Source: GCA-2711565 sp963664245 (GTDB lineage: Bacteria > Bacteroidota > Bacteroidia > Bacteroidales > GCA-2711565). From it: DNA of 64,000 nucleotides. The notes beneath the pieces are model-generated. The model made no database searches. It saw only the letters and a program-made list of their open reading frames with translations, and was not told the origin of the DNA. The translations under genes were made by a program, and so were the position numbers. Positions within the stretch are counted from its first letter, which is position 1; each line of letters starts with the position of its first letter. Below are positions 35,191 to 43,799 of the stretch, in pieces. Location of the stretch: the NCBI GenBank assembly GCA_963664245.1, contig OY760934.1, forward strand, positions 1,426,001 to 1,490,000. Reading direction: 5' to 3'.

Positions 35191-35215
35191 ATTTACAAAG
35201 CTTTGCGAGCCCTTT

Positions 35216-35242
35216 TTTGGTAGACATTTTTTACTAATTTTG
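35216..35242 (+). promoter_or_regulatory. Putative valS promoter
   Basis: TAATTTTG at 35235-35242 fits TAnnTTTG; TTTG at 35216-35219 is 15 nt upstream, a little short of the usual spacing. Confidence 0.4.
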
Positions 35243-35267
35243 CGCTTTAAAATTTAGCATAAAATCA

Positions 35268-37901
35268 ATGACTGAGATAGCAAGCAAATACACCCCGCAA
35301 ACCATTGAAAACAAATGGTACAAACACTGGATGGACAAAGGGTATTTTCATTCTGAACCCGACAATCGTGAGCCGTATTGTATCGTTATCCCGCCGCCAA
35401 ACGTAACCGGCGTTCTTCACATGGGTCATATGTTAAACAACACTTTGCAGGATGTATTGGTCCGCCGTGCCCGCATGCTTGGAAAAAATGCCTGTTGGGT
35501 TCCTGGAACCGACCATGCTTCTATTGCTACCGAAGCCAAAGTTGTAAATAAACTGAAACAGGAAGGCATTGATAAAGCCAAACTCAGCCGTGAAGAATTT
35601 ATGGAACACGCCTGGGAATGGAAAGAAAAACACGGGGGGATCATCCTCGAACAACTTAAAAAATTAGGAGCCTCTTGCGATTGGGAACGCACACGCTTTA
35701 CCATGGATGAAGCCCTTTACGAATCGGTGATTGATGTATTCATCGACCTGTATAACAAAGGCCTGATTTATCGCGGGGTTCGCATGGTAAACTGGGACCC
35801 GAAAGCGTTGACCGCCCTTTCCGACGAAGAAGTGATCCACAAAGAGGTTCAATCAAAACTTTATTATCTCAGCTATAAAATTGAAGGCAGCGAAGATGCA
35901 GTAACCATTGCCACCACCCGTCCCGAAACAATTTTGGGCGACACGGCACTTTGTGTTCATCCCGAAGACGAACGCTTTCAACACCTCAAAGGCAAAAACG
36001 TAATTGTTCCTTTAGTTGAACGCAGCATTCCGGTTATTTTCGACGAATATGTTGATCGCGAATTTGGAACCGGGGCCTTAAAAATCACACCTGCCCACGA
36101 CATCAACGATTACAACCTGGGAATCAAACACAAACTCGACACCATCGATATTTTTAACGATAACGGAACCCTCAACGAAGCCGCCCAGCTTTATGTGGGA
36201 AAAGACCGCTTTGAGGTTCGTAAAGAAATTGTGGTTGACCTGGAAAAAGCCGGGCGTTTGGTGAAAATTGAAGATTACGTGAACAAAATCGGGTTCTCGG
36301 AAAGAACCGACGAAGTGATCGAGCCCAAACTTTCGTTGCAATGGTTTTTAAAAATGTCGGAAATGGCCAAACCGGCCCTTGAAGTGGTGATGAATGACGC
36401 CATTCAGTTTCATCCGCCAAAATTTAAAAACACCTACCGTCACTGGATGGAAAACGTCCGTGACTGGTGTATTTCACGCCAGTTGTGGTGGGGACAACGT
36501 ATTCCGGTATATTACCTGCCAAACAAGGAAATGGTGGTTGCCAAATCGGCCGAAGAAGCCTTAAAAACAGCCCGGGAAAAATTTAATCTGCCCGATCTGA
36601 AAATCGAAGATTTAAAACAAGATGAAGACGTTTTAGACACCTGGTTCTCATCATGGTTATGGCCCATTTCGGTTTTCGATGGCATTCGGAATCCCGATAA
36701 CAAAGACATCAACTATTATTACCCGACCAACGATTTAATAACGGCTCCCGAAATTTTATTCTTTTGGGTGGCCCGGATGATTATGGCCGGATTGGAATAC
36801 CAAAAAGACATCCCATTTAAAAACGTTTACCTCACGGGAATTGTTCGTGATAAACTGGGACGGAAAATGTCGAAATCGTTGGGAAACTCTCCCGACCCGA
36901 TTGAACTAATGGAAAAATTCGGGGCAGACGGTGTGCGTGTGGGCATGCTCCTCACCTCCCCTGCCGGTAACGATTTACCGTTCGACGAAAGCCTTTGCGA
37001 ACAAGGACGGAATTTCAGCAATAAAATCTGGAATGCCCTTCGCCTGGTAAAAGGTTGGGAAGTTGACGCAAATATCGAACAACCCGGTTCAAGCAAAGTA
37101 GCCGTTGAATGGTTCGAAGCAAAATTGAACGAAACACTGAAACAGCTAAATAACCATTTTGAAAAATACCGTATTTCAGATGCTTTGATGTCAACCTATA
37201 AATTGATTTGGGACTATTTCTGTTCCTGGTATCTGGAAATGGTGAAACCGGCTTACCAAAAACCAATCGACCCGCTTACCTTAAATGCAACAGTTGATTT
37301 CTTTGAAAAAATCATGAAAGCATTGCACCCGTTCATGCCGCACATTACCGAAGAAATCTGGCATTTACTGAACGAACGCAAAAATGACGAAAGCATTATG
37401 ATAAGCTTGCTTCCTGAAGCGAAAAAGGTGAACCGGAAAATCCTGAACCAGTTTGAATTTGCCAAAGAAGTAATCATTGCCACCCGTTCGGTTCGGGCCT
37501 CAAAAAACATCCCGAACAAAGAAAGCATGGAATTGCTCATCAAGAAAAATAACGAAAACCCCGATATAACTTTCGACAGCATTGTTGCAAAACTTTGCAA
37601 TTTGAGCAAAATCAATTATGTCGATGAAAAAGTTGAAGGAGCCAACACCTTCCTAATAAAATCTACGGAGTTTTACGTTCCGCTTTCCGACTCGGTAAAT
37701 ATTGAAGACGAAATCAAAAAACTGGAAGAAGAACTAAAATACACCCGGGGTTTTCTGGTTTCTGTTGAGAAAAAACTTTCGAACGAACGCTTTGTAAACA
37801 ATGCCCCTGAGAAAGTGGTTGCCATCGAAAAGAAAAAACAAGCCGATGCCGAAGCCAAAATTAAAGTGATTGAAGAACAACTAGCAGCATTGAAAAAATA
37901 A
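35268..37901 (+). CDS. valS: Valine--tRNA ligase
   Basis: 877-residue class I aminoacyl-tRNA synthetase that charges tRNA-Val. HIGH-type motif HMGH at residues 51-54, editing (CP1) domain with TTRPETILGDTA, KMSKS at 533-537, anticodon-binding domain, and the C-terminal coiled-coil tRNA arm (from about 810, IEDEIKKLEEELKYT) specific to ValRS. Stands alone between terminators. Confidence 0.97.
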   Translation: MTEIASKYTPQTIENKWYKHWMDKGYFHSEPDNREPYCIVIPPPNVTGVLHMGHMLNNTLQDVLVRRARMLGKNACWVPGTDHASIATEAKVVNKLKQEGIDKAKLSREEFMEHAWEWKEKHGGIILEQLKKLGASCDWERTRFTMDEALYESVIDVFIDLYNKGLIYRGVRMVNWDPKALTALSDEEVIHKEVQSKLYYLSYKIEGSEDAVTIATTRPETILGDTALCVHPEDERFQHLKGKNVIVPLVERSIPVIFDEYVDREFGTGALKITPAHDINDYNLGIKHKLDTIDIFNDNGTLNEAAQLYVGKDRFEVRKEIVVDLEKAGRLVKIEDYVNKIGFSERTDEVIEPKLSLQWFLKMSEMAKPALEVVMNDAIQFHPPKFKNTYRHWMENVRDWCISRQLWWGQRIPVYYLPNKEMVVAKSAEEALKTAREKFNLPDLKIEDLKQDEDVLDTWFSSWLWPISVFDGIRNPDNKDINYYYPTNDLITAPEILFFWVARMIMAGLEYQKDIPFKNVYLTGIVRDKLGRKMSKSLGNSPDPIELMEKFGADGVRVGMLLTSPAGNDLPFDESLCEQGRNFSNKIWNALRLVKGWEVDANIEQPGSSKVAVEWFEAKLNETLKQLNNHFEKYRISDALMSTYKLIWDYFCSWYLEMVKPAYQKPIDPLTLNATVDFFEKIMKALHPFMPHITEEIWHLLNERKNDESIMISLLPEAKKVNRKILNQFEFAKEVIIATRSVRASKNIPNKESMELLIKKNNENPDITFDSIVAKLCNLSKINYVDEKVEGANTFLIKSTEFYVPLSDSVNIEDEIKKLEEELKYTRGFLVSVEKKLSNERFVNNAPEKVVAIEKKKQADAEAKIKVIEEQLAALKK

Positions 37902-37928
37902 AAGAAACACGAAATTCTACAGAACCTT

Positions 37929-37962
37929 AAGGCCCTGCAATTTATTGCAGGGCTTTAATTTT
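37929..37962 (+). terminator. valS terminator
   Basis: GCCCTGCAA-TTTA-TTGCAGGGC then TTTAATTTTT: a 9-bp perfect stem with a tetraloop. Confidence 0.9.
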
Positions 37963-38135
37963 TATCCGGATCATAAAATCAGCCACTTAGCTTTCCGCGA
38001 AAACCTACCTTTTTCAGGTTTTTTTAATTTTTTATTTCGGTGTAAATTTATTCATTATTTTAAATATAAATCCTACTATTATTTATAAATTTGCAAATAT
38101 TATTGAATATTAATACGTTTTATATATAAAAAATC

Positions 38136-38789
38136 ATGGATAAACTTGTCATATTCTCCGTAAATGATGTTGCAATATCAAAAAATCAAATTGATATTGA
38201 CTTTAACGTTATTGATGAACTTAGCTTATTAATATCCAATTTGTCAAACAATAATTTCAGGGTCGTATTGGTATCGGCCGGAGCCATTCTAATGGGAATC
38301 AAAAAAACCGGGCTTTCATATTACCCGGAAGACGTTGTCAACCAGCAAACCCTGGCAGCAATAGGGCAAGTTGACTTGATAAAAGCATACCAAAGCTATT
38401 TTCAAATTTATGGGCACAAAGCGGCACAGGTGCTCCTGACAAGGAGCATCATACATAGCCATACCCGGATCAAAAATGCAAAAAGCACCATCAATGCATT
38501 GCTGAACATGAATATTATTCCGATAATAAATGAAAATGATATTGTTTCTTCTGAAGATATCGAATCCCGGAATAATTATCCGCTGGCGGCAACGGTTGCC
38601 AATCTTTTAGAAGCCGATTACCTGGTAGCAAGATCCGACGACCAGCCAGCATACACCATTCTTCAGAAAAACAACAACCTCAAAATTACGGCTACTGATT
38701 ATGAAGAAATCATTAAACATCTTGAGGACACTTCAAGCGCACTAACACAACAAACAAGAAGCAGAAATTACCCAACTTTATTGGCATGA
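38136..38789 (+). CDS. Degenerate glutamate 5-kinase paralogue (pseudokinase-like)
   Basis: 217 residues aligned over most of their length with the ProB encoded next (VSAGAI for VSSGAV, AAIGQVDLIKAY for AAIGQTDLMNLY, IIPIINENDIVSSE for VIPIINENDTISIK). It lacks the N-terminal ATP-binding KIGSS (here FSVND), the DND acid pair (here NNY), the TDVDGLY nucleotide segment (here RSDDQP) and the whole SGGMKTK C-terminal part. The glutamate-binding loops are kept while phosphotransfer parts are lost, so it is probably catalytically inactive. Its stop overlaps the proB start (ATGA), which points to coupled translation and a complex with ProB. A regulatory role is inference. The reading frame is intact, so it is not an obvious pseudogene. 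Confidence 0.75.
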   Translation: MDKLVIFSVNDVAISKNQIDIDFNVIDELSLLISNLSNNNFRVVLVSAGAILMGIKKTGLSYYPEDVVNQQTLAAIGQVDLIKAYQSYFQIYGHKAAQVLLTRSIIHSHTRIKNAKSTINALLNMNIIPIINENDIVSSEDIESRNNYPLAATVANLLEADYLVARSDDQPAYTILQKNNNLKITATDYEEIIKHLEDTSSALTQQTRSRNYPTLLA

Positions 38790-39592
38790 AAAGTACAAAT
38801 CAGGAAAGGGCGTTTGTAAAAAACGCTGGCAGAATTGTTATAAAAATTGGTTCCAGTTCACTCTTACATTCAAACGGGAAAATAAATATCAAAAAGATTG
38901 AATCGATTTGTGACACGCTATCAAACATTCAAAACAAAAACAAAGAAATTGCTTTGGTAAGTTCCGGAGCCGTTGCTATCGGAGCTTCCAGACAAGGGTT
39001 CAAAATCAGACCCGAAGGACTGGAAATGAAGCAGGCACTGGCAGCAATCGGCCAAACCGACCTCATGAACTTGTACGAAAAATTCTTTAACAAACACAAC
39101 AAACTGATTGCGCAGCTTCTTTTAACACAGGAAGACATCATTGACCGTCAGAAAAAAGAACACGCCATCAATGTTTTAAGCGAGCTGTTCGAAAGAAAAG
39201 TAATTCCGATAATAAATGAAAACGACACCATCTCAATCAAACAAATTGAGTTTGGAGACAACGACACATTATCGGCTCTAATAGCAAAATTATCAAGAGC
39301 CGATTTACTGATTATACTAACCGATGTAGATGGGCTGTACGATAAGAACCCTCAACAAAACGCAGATGCGAAATTAATCCGGCAGGTAGAAAAAATCACT
39401 CCTGAAATTGAAACCCTGGCCAATGGCAAAGGAAACGAATTCAGCAGCGGGGGGATGAAAACTAAAATTGAAGCGGCAAAAATTTGTGCTTCATCCAATA
39501 TTTCGATGGTACTTGCCAGCGGTAAAGACCTGAAAATTGTTGAAGATATTTTAAATGGAGAAGAAATAGGAACAGCTTTTAAATTTAATTAA
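38786..39592 (+). CDS. proB: Glutamate 5-kinase
   Basis: 268 residues, amino-acid kinase fold without a PUA domain. Phosphorylates glutamate in the first step of proline synthesis. Seen: IVIKIGSSSLL, VSSGAVAIG, AAIGQTDLMN, NENDTISIKQIEFGDNDTLSA, LTDVDGLYDKNP and SSGGMKTKIEAA, all intact. Middle gene of a three-gene operon: 4-nt overlap with its degenerate paralogue upstream and 2-nt gap to proA. Confidence 0.95.
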   Translation: MKSTNQERAFVKNAGRIVIKIGSSSLLHSNGKINIKKIESICDTLSNIQNKNKEIALVSSGAVAIGASRQGFKIRPEGLEMKQALAAIGQTDLMNLYEKFFNKHNKLIAQLLLTQEDIIDRQKKEHAINVLSELFERKVIPIINENDTISIKQIEFGDNDTLSALIAKLSRADLLIILTDVDGLYDKNPQQNADAKLIRQVEKITPEIETLANGKGNEFSSGGMKTKIEAAKICASSNISMVLASGKDLKIVEDILNGEEIGTAFKFN

Positions 39593-39594
39593 TC

Positions 39595-40842
39595 ATGGAA
39601 GAACTAAATAAAATCGGAAAAACATCCAAAGCAATATGGAGCCAATATTCCAACATTGACACACTTACCAAAAACAACATTTTGCTAACAGCATCCGAAT
39701 TACTGATGACCCATAAAAACAGCATCATCGAAGCCAATGCAAAAGACCTTGAAGCGGCCCGAAATAACGGGATACAAGGTGCAATGCTTAACCGGCTCAT
39801 GCTGGATGACAGCCGGATTCAGGGGATGACCAACGGCTTAAAACAACTCGCCGAATTAGATGACCCGATTGGCGAAATAACCTGGGCACAAAAACGCCCC
39901 AACGGTTTGCAAATACAAAAACAAAGAGTTCCTTTCGGGGTTATCGGAATTATTTATGAAGCCCGGCCAAATGTAACATCCGATGCGTTTGGGATTTGTT
40001 TAAAAACAGGGAACACCTCAATATTACGCGGGGGAAAAGAAGCCATAGAATCAAACAAGACCATTGTTAAAATTCTTCAGGTGGCTCTTGAAGAACACAA
40101 TATTCCCAAAGAATACGTGCAATTGGTTCAAAATACAAGCCGTGAAAGCGCACAGGCTTTAATGACCATGACCGATTATATCGATTTACTAATTCCCCGG
40201 GGAGGAAAAGGCCTGATAAAAAGTGTTGTAGATCACGCCAAAGTTCCGGTAATTGAAACAGGCGTGGGCAACTGCCACATATTTGTAGACGAAAGTGCAG
40301 ATTTTGAAATGGCCACAGAAATCACCATCAATGCAAAAACTCAACGTCCCAGTGTATGCAATGCTGCTGAAAAACTTATTTTACACAAAAACATTGCCCA
40401 GGCGTTTCTTCCTAAAATTTACACCAAACTGGTTCAAAAAGGCGTAACGGTAAAAGGAGATGCAGCCGCAAAAGAAATTGTACCCGAAATCATTGCTGCT
40501 GATGAAAATGACTGGGCCGAAGAATATCTGGATCTGATGATTTCTGTAAAGATTGTTAACAACCTGAAAGATGCCATCACACACATTAATACTTACGGGT
40601 CAAAACACTCCGAAGCCATTATCACGGAAAATTATTCAAACTCCCAGCTCTTTCTTGAAAAAGTTGATGCCGCAGCAGTATACGTCAATGCCTCAACACG
40701 TTTTACAGACGGGGAAGAATTTGGCTACGGAGCCGAAATCGGAATCAGCACCCAGAAGCTGCATGCCAGAGGACCTATGGGTCTTAACGAATTAACCTCT
40801 ACCAAATACATTATCAGGGGAAACGGTCAAATCAGGGAGTAA
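39595..40842 (+). CDS. proA: Glutamate-5-semialdehyde dehydrogenase (gamma-glutamyl phosphate reductase)
   Basis: 415 residues, aldehyde dehydrogenase superfamily, NADPH-dependent reduction of gamma-glutamyl phosphate. Family features: PFGVIGIIYEARPNVTSDAFGICLKTGN, LRGGKEA, catalytic cysteine in AKTQRPSVCNAAE, and the C-terminal GAEIGISTQKLHARGPMGLNELTSTKYI. Completes the glutamate-to-semialdehyde steps with proB. Confidence 0.96.
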   Translation: MEELNKIGKTSKAIWSQYSNIDTLTKNNILLTASELLMTHKNSIIEANAKDLEAARNNGIQGAMLNRLMLDDSRIQGMTNGLKQLAELDDPIGEITWAQKRPNGLQIQKQRVPFGVIGIIYEARPNVTSDAFGICLKTGNTSILRGGKEAIESNKTIVKILQVALEEHNIPKEYVQLVQNTSRESAQALMTMTDYIDLLIPRGGKGLIKSVVDHAKVPVIETGVGNCHIFVDESADFEMATEITINAKTQRPSVCNAAEKLILHKNIAQAFLPKIYTKLVQKGVTVKGDAAAKEIVPEIIAADENDWAEEYLDLMISVKIVNNLKDAITHINTYGSKHSEAIITENYSNSQLFLEKVDAAAVYVNASTRFTDGEEFGYGAEIGISTQKLHARGPMGLNELTSTKYIIRGNGQIRE

Positions 40843-40857
40843 AAAATATTAATACAA

Positions 40858-40880
40858 AGCTCTCCCCTTTTGGAGAGTTA
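40858..40880. terminator. Hairpin between converging proA and gapA
   Basis: CTCTCC-CCTTTT-GGAGAG (40860-40877). No T-run on either side, so a weak or non-classical terminator. Confidence 0.4.
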
Positions 40881-40888
40881 ATCAGGAG

Positions 40889-41902
40889 TTATACAAATTT
40901 CTCGATAAGCTCCACCAAACGGGTAGAATATCCCATTTCGTTATCGTACCAGGCAACAACTTTTACCAGTTTGTTTTTATCGCCCAAAACAGCCGTAAGT
41001 TTTGAGTCGAACACGGCCGAGTGCGTATTCCCGATGACATCCATCGAAACAATGGGGTCTTCTGTATATTCCAGGATACCTTTCATAGAACCTTCGGCAG
41101 CAGCCTTAAAAGCCTCGTTTATTGCTTCAATGCTAGTTGGCTTTTTCAGGGTACAAGTTAAATCGGTTAGCGAACCATCCGGCACCGGAACACGAATTCC
41201 GGCTCCACCAAGGTTTTTGCTTAAATGCGGAAAAATTTTGGTAACGGCTTTGGCTGCCCCCGTTGTTGTAGGAACAATAGAATAAGCCGCTGCCCGCCCC
41301 CGGCGTAAATCTTTATGGTGACCATCAATTAAATTCTGATCACCGGTATAAGAGTGAACCGTAGTAATAAAGCCTTTTTGAATGCCCCAGTTATCATCCA
41401 GGATTTTGATTAAAGGAGCTACGTTGTTGGTGGTACAGGAAGCGTTAGAAATAATCAAATCTTTTTTATCGATCACCTCATCATTTACGCCCAGTACCAC
41501 GTATTTAACGCCATTGCTTTGCCCTTTGGCCGGAGCCGAAATAATCACTTTTTTAGCACCCGATCCGGTAATATGCTTCATGGCCTTGGTTTTGGTAACA
41601 TTCTTGCCTGTCGATTCAATTACAACATCAATGTCTAAATCTTTCCAGGGCAAACGGTCGGCAAACTTTTGGGCAAAAACCCGGATCGGTTTCCCGTTTA
41701 CAATGATATGATCCTCATCGTGGCTCACCTCTCCCTTAAACGTTTTATGCACCGAATCGTACTTAAACAAGTGAGCCAGGGTTTTAGCATCCGTTAAATC
41801 GTTTACTGCTACTACATCCATTCGTTCGTTTTGGAGCAACTGACGCAATGCAATCCGTCCAATCCGTCCAAAACCGTTTATTGCCACTCTGATCTTTTTC
41901 AT
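40889..41902 (-). CDS. gapA: Glyceraldehyde-3-phosphate dehydrogenase, type I
   Basis: 337 residues from MKKIRVAINGFGRIGR. Oxidises glyceraldehyde-3-phosphate with NAD in glycolysis. Rossmann GFGRIGR, catalytic cysteine in SNASCTTN, and C-terminal WYDNEMGYSTRLVEL. The longer frame to 41923 overlaps a TAATTTTG promoter element, so the shorter start is right. Confidence 0.96.
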   Translation of the reverse strand: MKKIRVAINGFGRIGRIALRQLLQNERMDVVAVNDLTDAKTLAHLFKYDSVHKTFKGEVSHDEDHIIVNGKPIRVFAQKFADRLPWKDLDIDVVIESTGKNVTKTKAMKHITGSGAKKVIISAPAKGQSNGVKYVVLGVNDEVIDKKDLIISNASCTTNNVAPLIKILDDNWGIQKGFITTVHSYTGDQNLIDGHHKDLRRGRAAAYSIVPTTTGAAKAVTKIFPHLSKNLGGAGIRVPVPDGSLTDLTCTLKKPTSIEAINEAFKAAAEGSMKGILEYTEDPIVSMDVIGNTHSAVFDSKLTAVLGDKNKLVKVVAWYDNEMGYSTRLVELIEKFV

Positions 41903-41922
41903 GATACCTAAATTCTGTGACA

Positions 41923-41930
41923 CAAAATTA
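41923..41930 (-). promoter_or_regulatory. -7 element of gapA
   Basis: TAATTTTG on the minus strand; the ATG at 41902 follows after 20 nt. No clear -33 TTTG at the expected distance. Confidence 0.4.
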
Positions 41931-41962
41931 TGAAATAATGACGAACTATTATAAATATGATG

Positions 41963-43141
41963 CTACGATCTTAGCACCTTTTTCATGGTCAATCGCAAAC
42001 TCAAATAACTCAATAACGTAATAACAACAAATAAAACAGGAACATTAATCCAGAGGATGCTATTCGCCGAAGCTTCAATACTTAATGCTTTGTTGAACAC
42101 CAGCAAAATCGACTTTCTTATAAAAAGCGTAACGACCAGAGAAATAGCAACAGACAAAAGATTGATAACAATTATCGCGAATAAAAAAGGCCTGAATAAC
42201 TGCTGAAAAGAATAGCCAATCATTAACAAATCTTTCAGCTTTTCTTTGCTTTTGTATAAAAAGACCGTAAAGCTTAACAAGAGCAGCAACACCCCCAATC
42301 CGGTAATAACAAAGCCTATGCTGCTAATAATTGCAAAGCTCAGTTTTATGAAATAGGTAGCCTTGCCTCCCTTTAACGAATCTTCATTAATGTCATAGTT
42401 TTTTGTTTTGAAATACTTAGCAATTTCCGGATTTGAAACATTATCTGTTTCAATAACCAGCCTGGAGGGTTTTATTTCACTTTGGCCATAAATATTATTG
42501 GCGTAGGTCATAAATTCTTCGGGAACCAAAATCGAATTAATTTTTTCACTAAAGCCAACAATCTTCCCCTTGTACCGATCCTGTCTTCCACGGCCTTCCA
42601 GTTTAAATGTAAAACTTAATGTTTTCAAAATATTTTCTGATATTTGAGGGAGACCCTGGCTTTGGGCAAAACCAAAATTATAAAGGGTCAGATAACTTCG
42701 GGGAACAATGACAGGAATGATTTTATCCCCTTCGGAAAATTTCCAGTCATCCGATTGAATGTCGATAAATTTTGGAGGGATTGATTCCAGAAATATATCA
42801 GATAAAAATCCTTGGTTCGCTGTAATCATAAACGAAGCCTGAACCCGAAATGTTGCCGATTTAAACAAAGCCAGATCATTGACAAATTCCTGTGCTTTAA
42901 TATCTTTAAGCTCTTCATCCAGGAAATACGTCCTTTTTCCCTGCAAAGAACTCAACATATTTACCTTTTTGCTTAATACAATGATATCTTTCCCAAAAAT
43001 ACTTTTCTGATCGAAAAGAGGCGATAAATCTTTAAACAAGGTAAAGTTTAGCATTAAAATACTTAAGCCGATAATTGAAGTCAGCGTAAAGCCTATAATT
43101 TGGCTCAGATTAACATTTTGTTTAAAGAGTTTAAATATCAT
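41963..43141 (-). CDS. FtsX/LolC-like ABC transporter permease
   Basis: 392 residues with the four-helix plan of FtsX/MacB/LolCE permeases: one helix at about 15-35, an extracytoplasmic domain of about 230 residues, then three helices between about 265 and 385. The domain includes VIVPRSYLTLYNFGFAQSQGLPQ, as in MacB-like proteins. Partner of the ATPase 2 nt upstream. Substrate unknown; likely moves lipoproteins or acts mechanically on the envelope rather than importing solutes. Confidence 0.8.
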   Translation of the reverse strand: MIFKLFKQNVNLSQIIGFTLTSIIGLSILMLNFTLFKDLSPLFDQKSIFGKDIIVLSKKVNMLSSLQGKRTYFLDEELKDIKAQEFVNDLALFKSATFRVQASFMITANQGFLSDIFLESIPPKFIDIQSDDWKFSEGDKIIPVIVPRSYLTLYNFGFAQSQGLPQISENILKTLSFTFKLEGRGRQDRYKGKIVGFSEKINSILVPEEFMTYANNIYGQSEIKPSRLVIETDNVSNPEIAKYFKTKNYDINEDSLKGGKATYFIKLSFAIISSIGFVITGLGVLLLLLSFTVFLYKSKEKLKDLLMIGYSFQQLFRPFLFAIIVINLLSVAISLVVTLFIRKSILLVFNKALSIEASANSILWINVPVLFVVITLLSYLSLRLTMKKVLRS

Positions 43142-43143
43142 AG

Positions 43144-43788
43144 CTAAATTTTTAAAGCAATAGATCCATCAATATAATTAGCAGAAGTTAAGGAGGTAAG
43201 AACCATGCCGGCATTTTGGCGGGCAGATTCCCGATGAAGCATTTCTGCCATAATCAGCCTGTTTCGTTCATCCAGATGACTGAAAGGCTCGTCCAACAGA
43301 ATAAAATCGAAAGGCTGGCAAATGGCCCTGATAATGGCTACTTTTTGACGCTGCCCAAACGAAAGCCGGGAAACTACACTATCTGTTTTATCATCAATTT
43401 CTGCAATCTCAAGCATTTGCTTAATATCAGAAAGTGTTTTAAAATTTGTTATGCGGTTCTTTAACTGGATATTTTCCAAAACCGTTAATTCCGGAAACAA
43501 ACGCAAACCCTGGAAAACAAGCGACAACGATTGTCTCCAGAGAGCCACCCACTCCTTATCTGAAAATGAATGAATGTTTCTGCCAGCAAAGAAAATATCG
43601 CCGCCATAATCCCGGCGTTCGCCATAAATAAACGACAACAAGCTGCTTTTGCCTGTTCCGCTTTCAGCCTGAATTAAATACCTCTTGCCTTTTTCTAAAG
43701 AAAGGATGTTTTTCCAAACCCCCGACGAAGAGAGATCAAGCCCGGAAAATACCATTGGAAAAACATCCTTTAATTCAATCTTATCCAT
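43144..43788 (-). CDS. LolD-like ABC transporter ATPase
   Basis: 214 residues. Walker A ESGTGKSS, Q-loop LVFQGLRLFPELTVLENI, Walker B FILLDEPFSHLD. The signature motif reads LSFGQ instead of LSGGQ, and the H-loop histidine is not evident at the C-terminus (LTSLTSANYIDG), so hydrolysis may be weak. Length and sequence fit LolD/MacB-type ATPases. Lies between a DUF4836 lipoprotein gene (11 nt) and the permease gene (2 nt). Confidence 0.83.
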   Translation of the reverse strand: MDKIELKDVFPMVFSGLDLSSSGVWKNILSLEKGKRYLIQAESGTGKSSLLSFIYGERRDYGGDIFFAGRNIHSFSDKEWVALWRQSLSLVFQGLRLFPELTVLENIQLKNRITNFKTLSDIKQMLEIAEIDDKTDSVVSRLSFGQRQKVAIIRAICQPFDFILLDEPFSHLDERNRLIMAEMLHRESARQNAGMVLTSLTSANYIDGSIALKI

Positions 43789-43799
43789 ACTAAAACATT

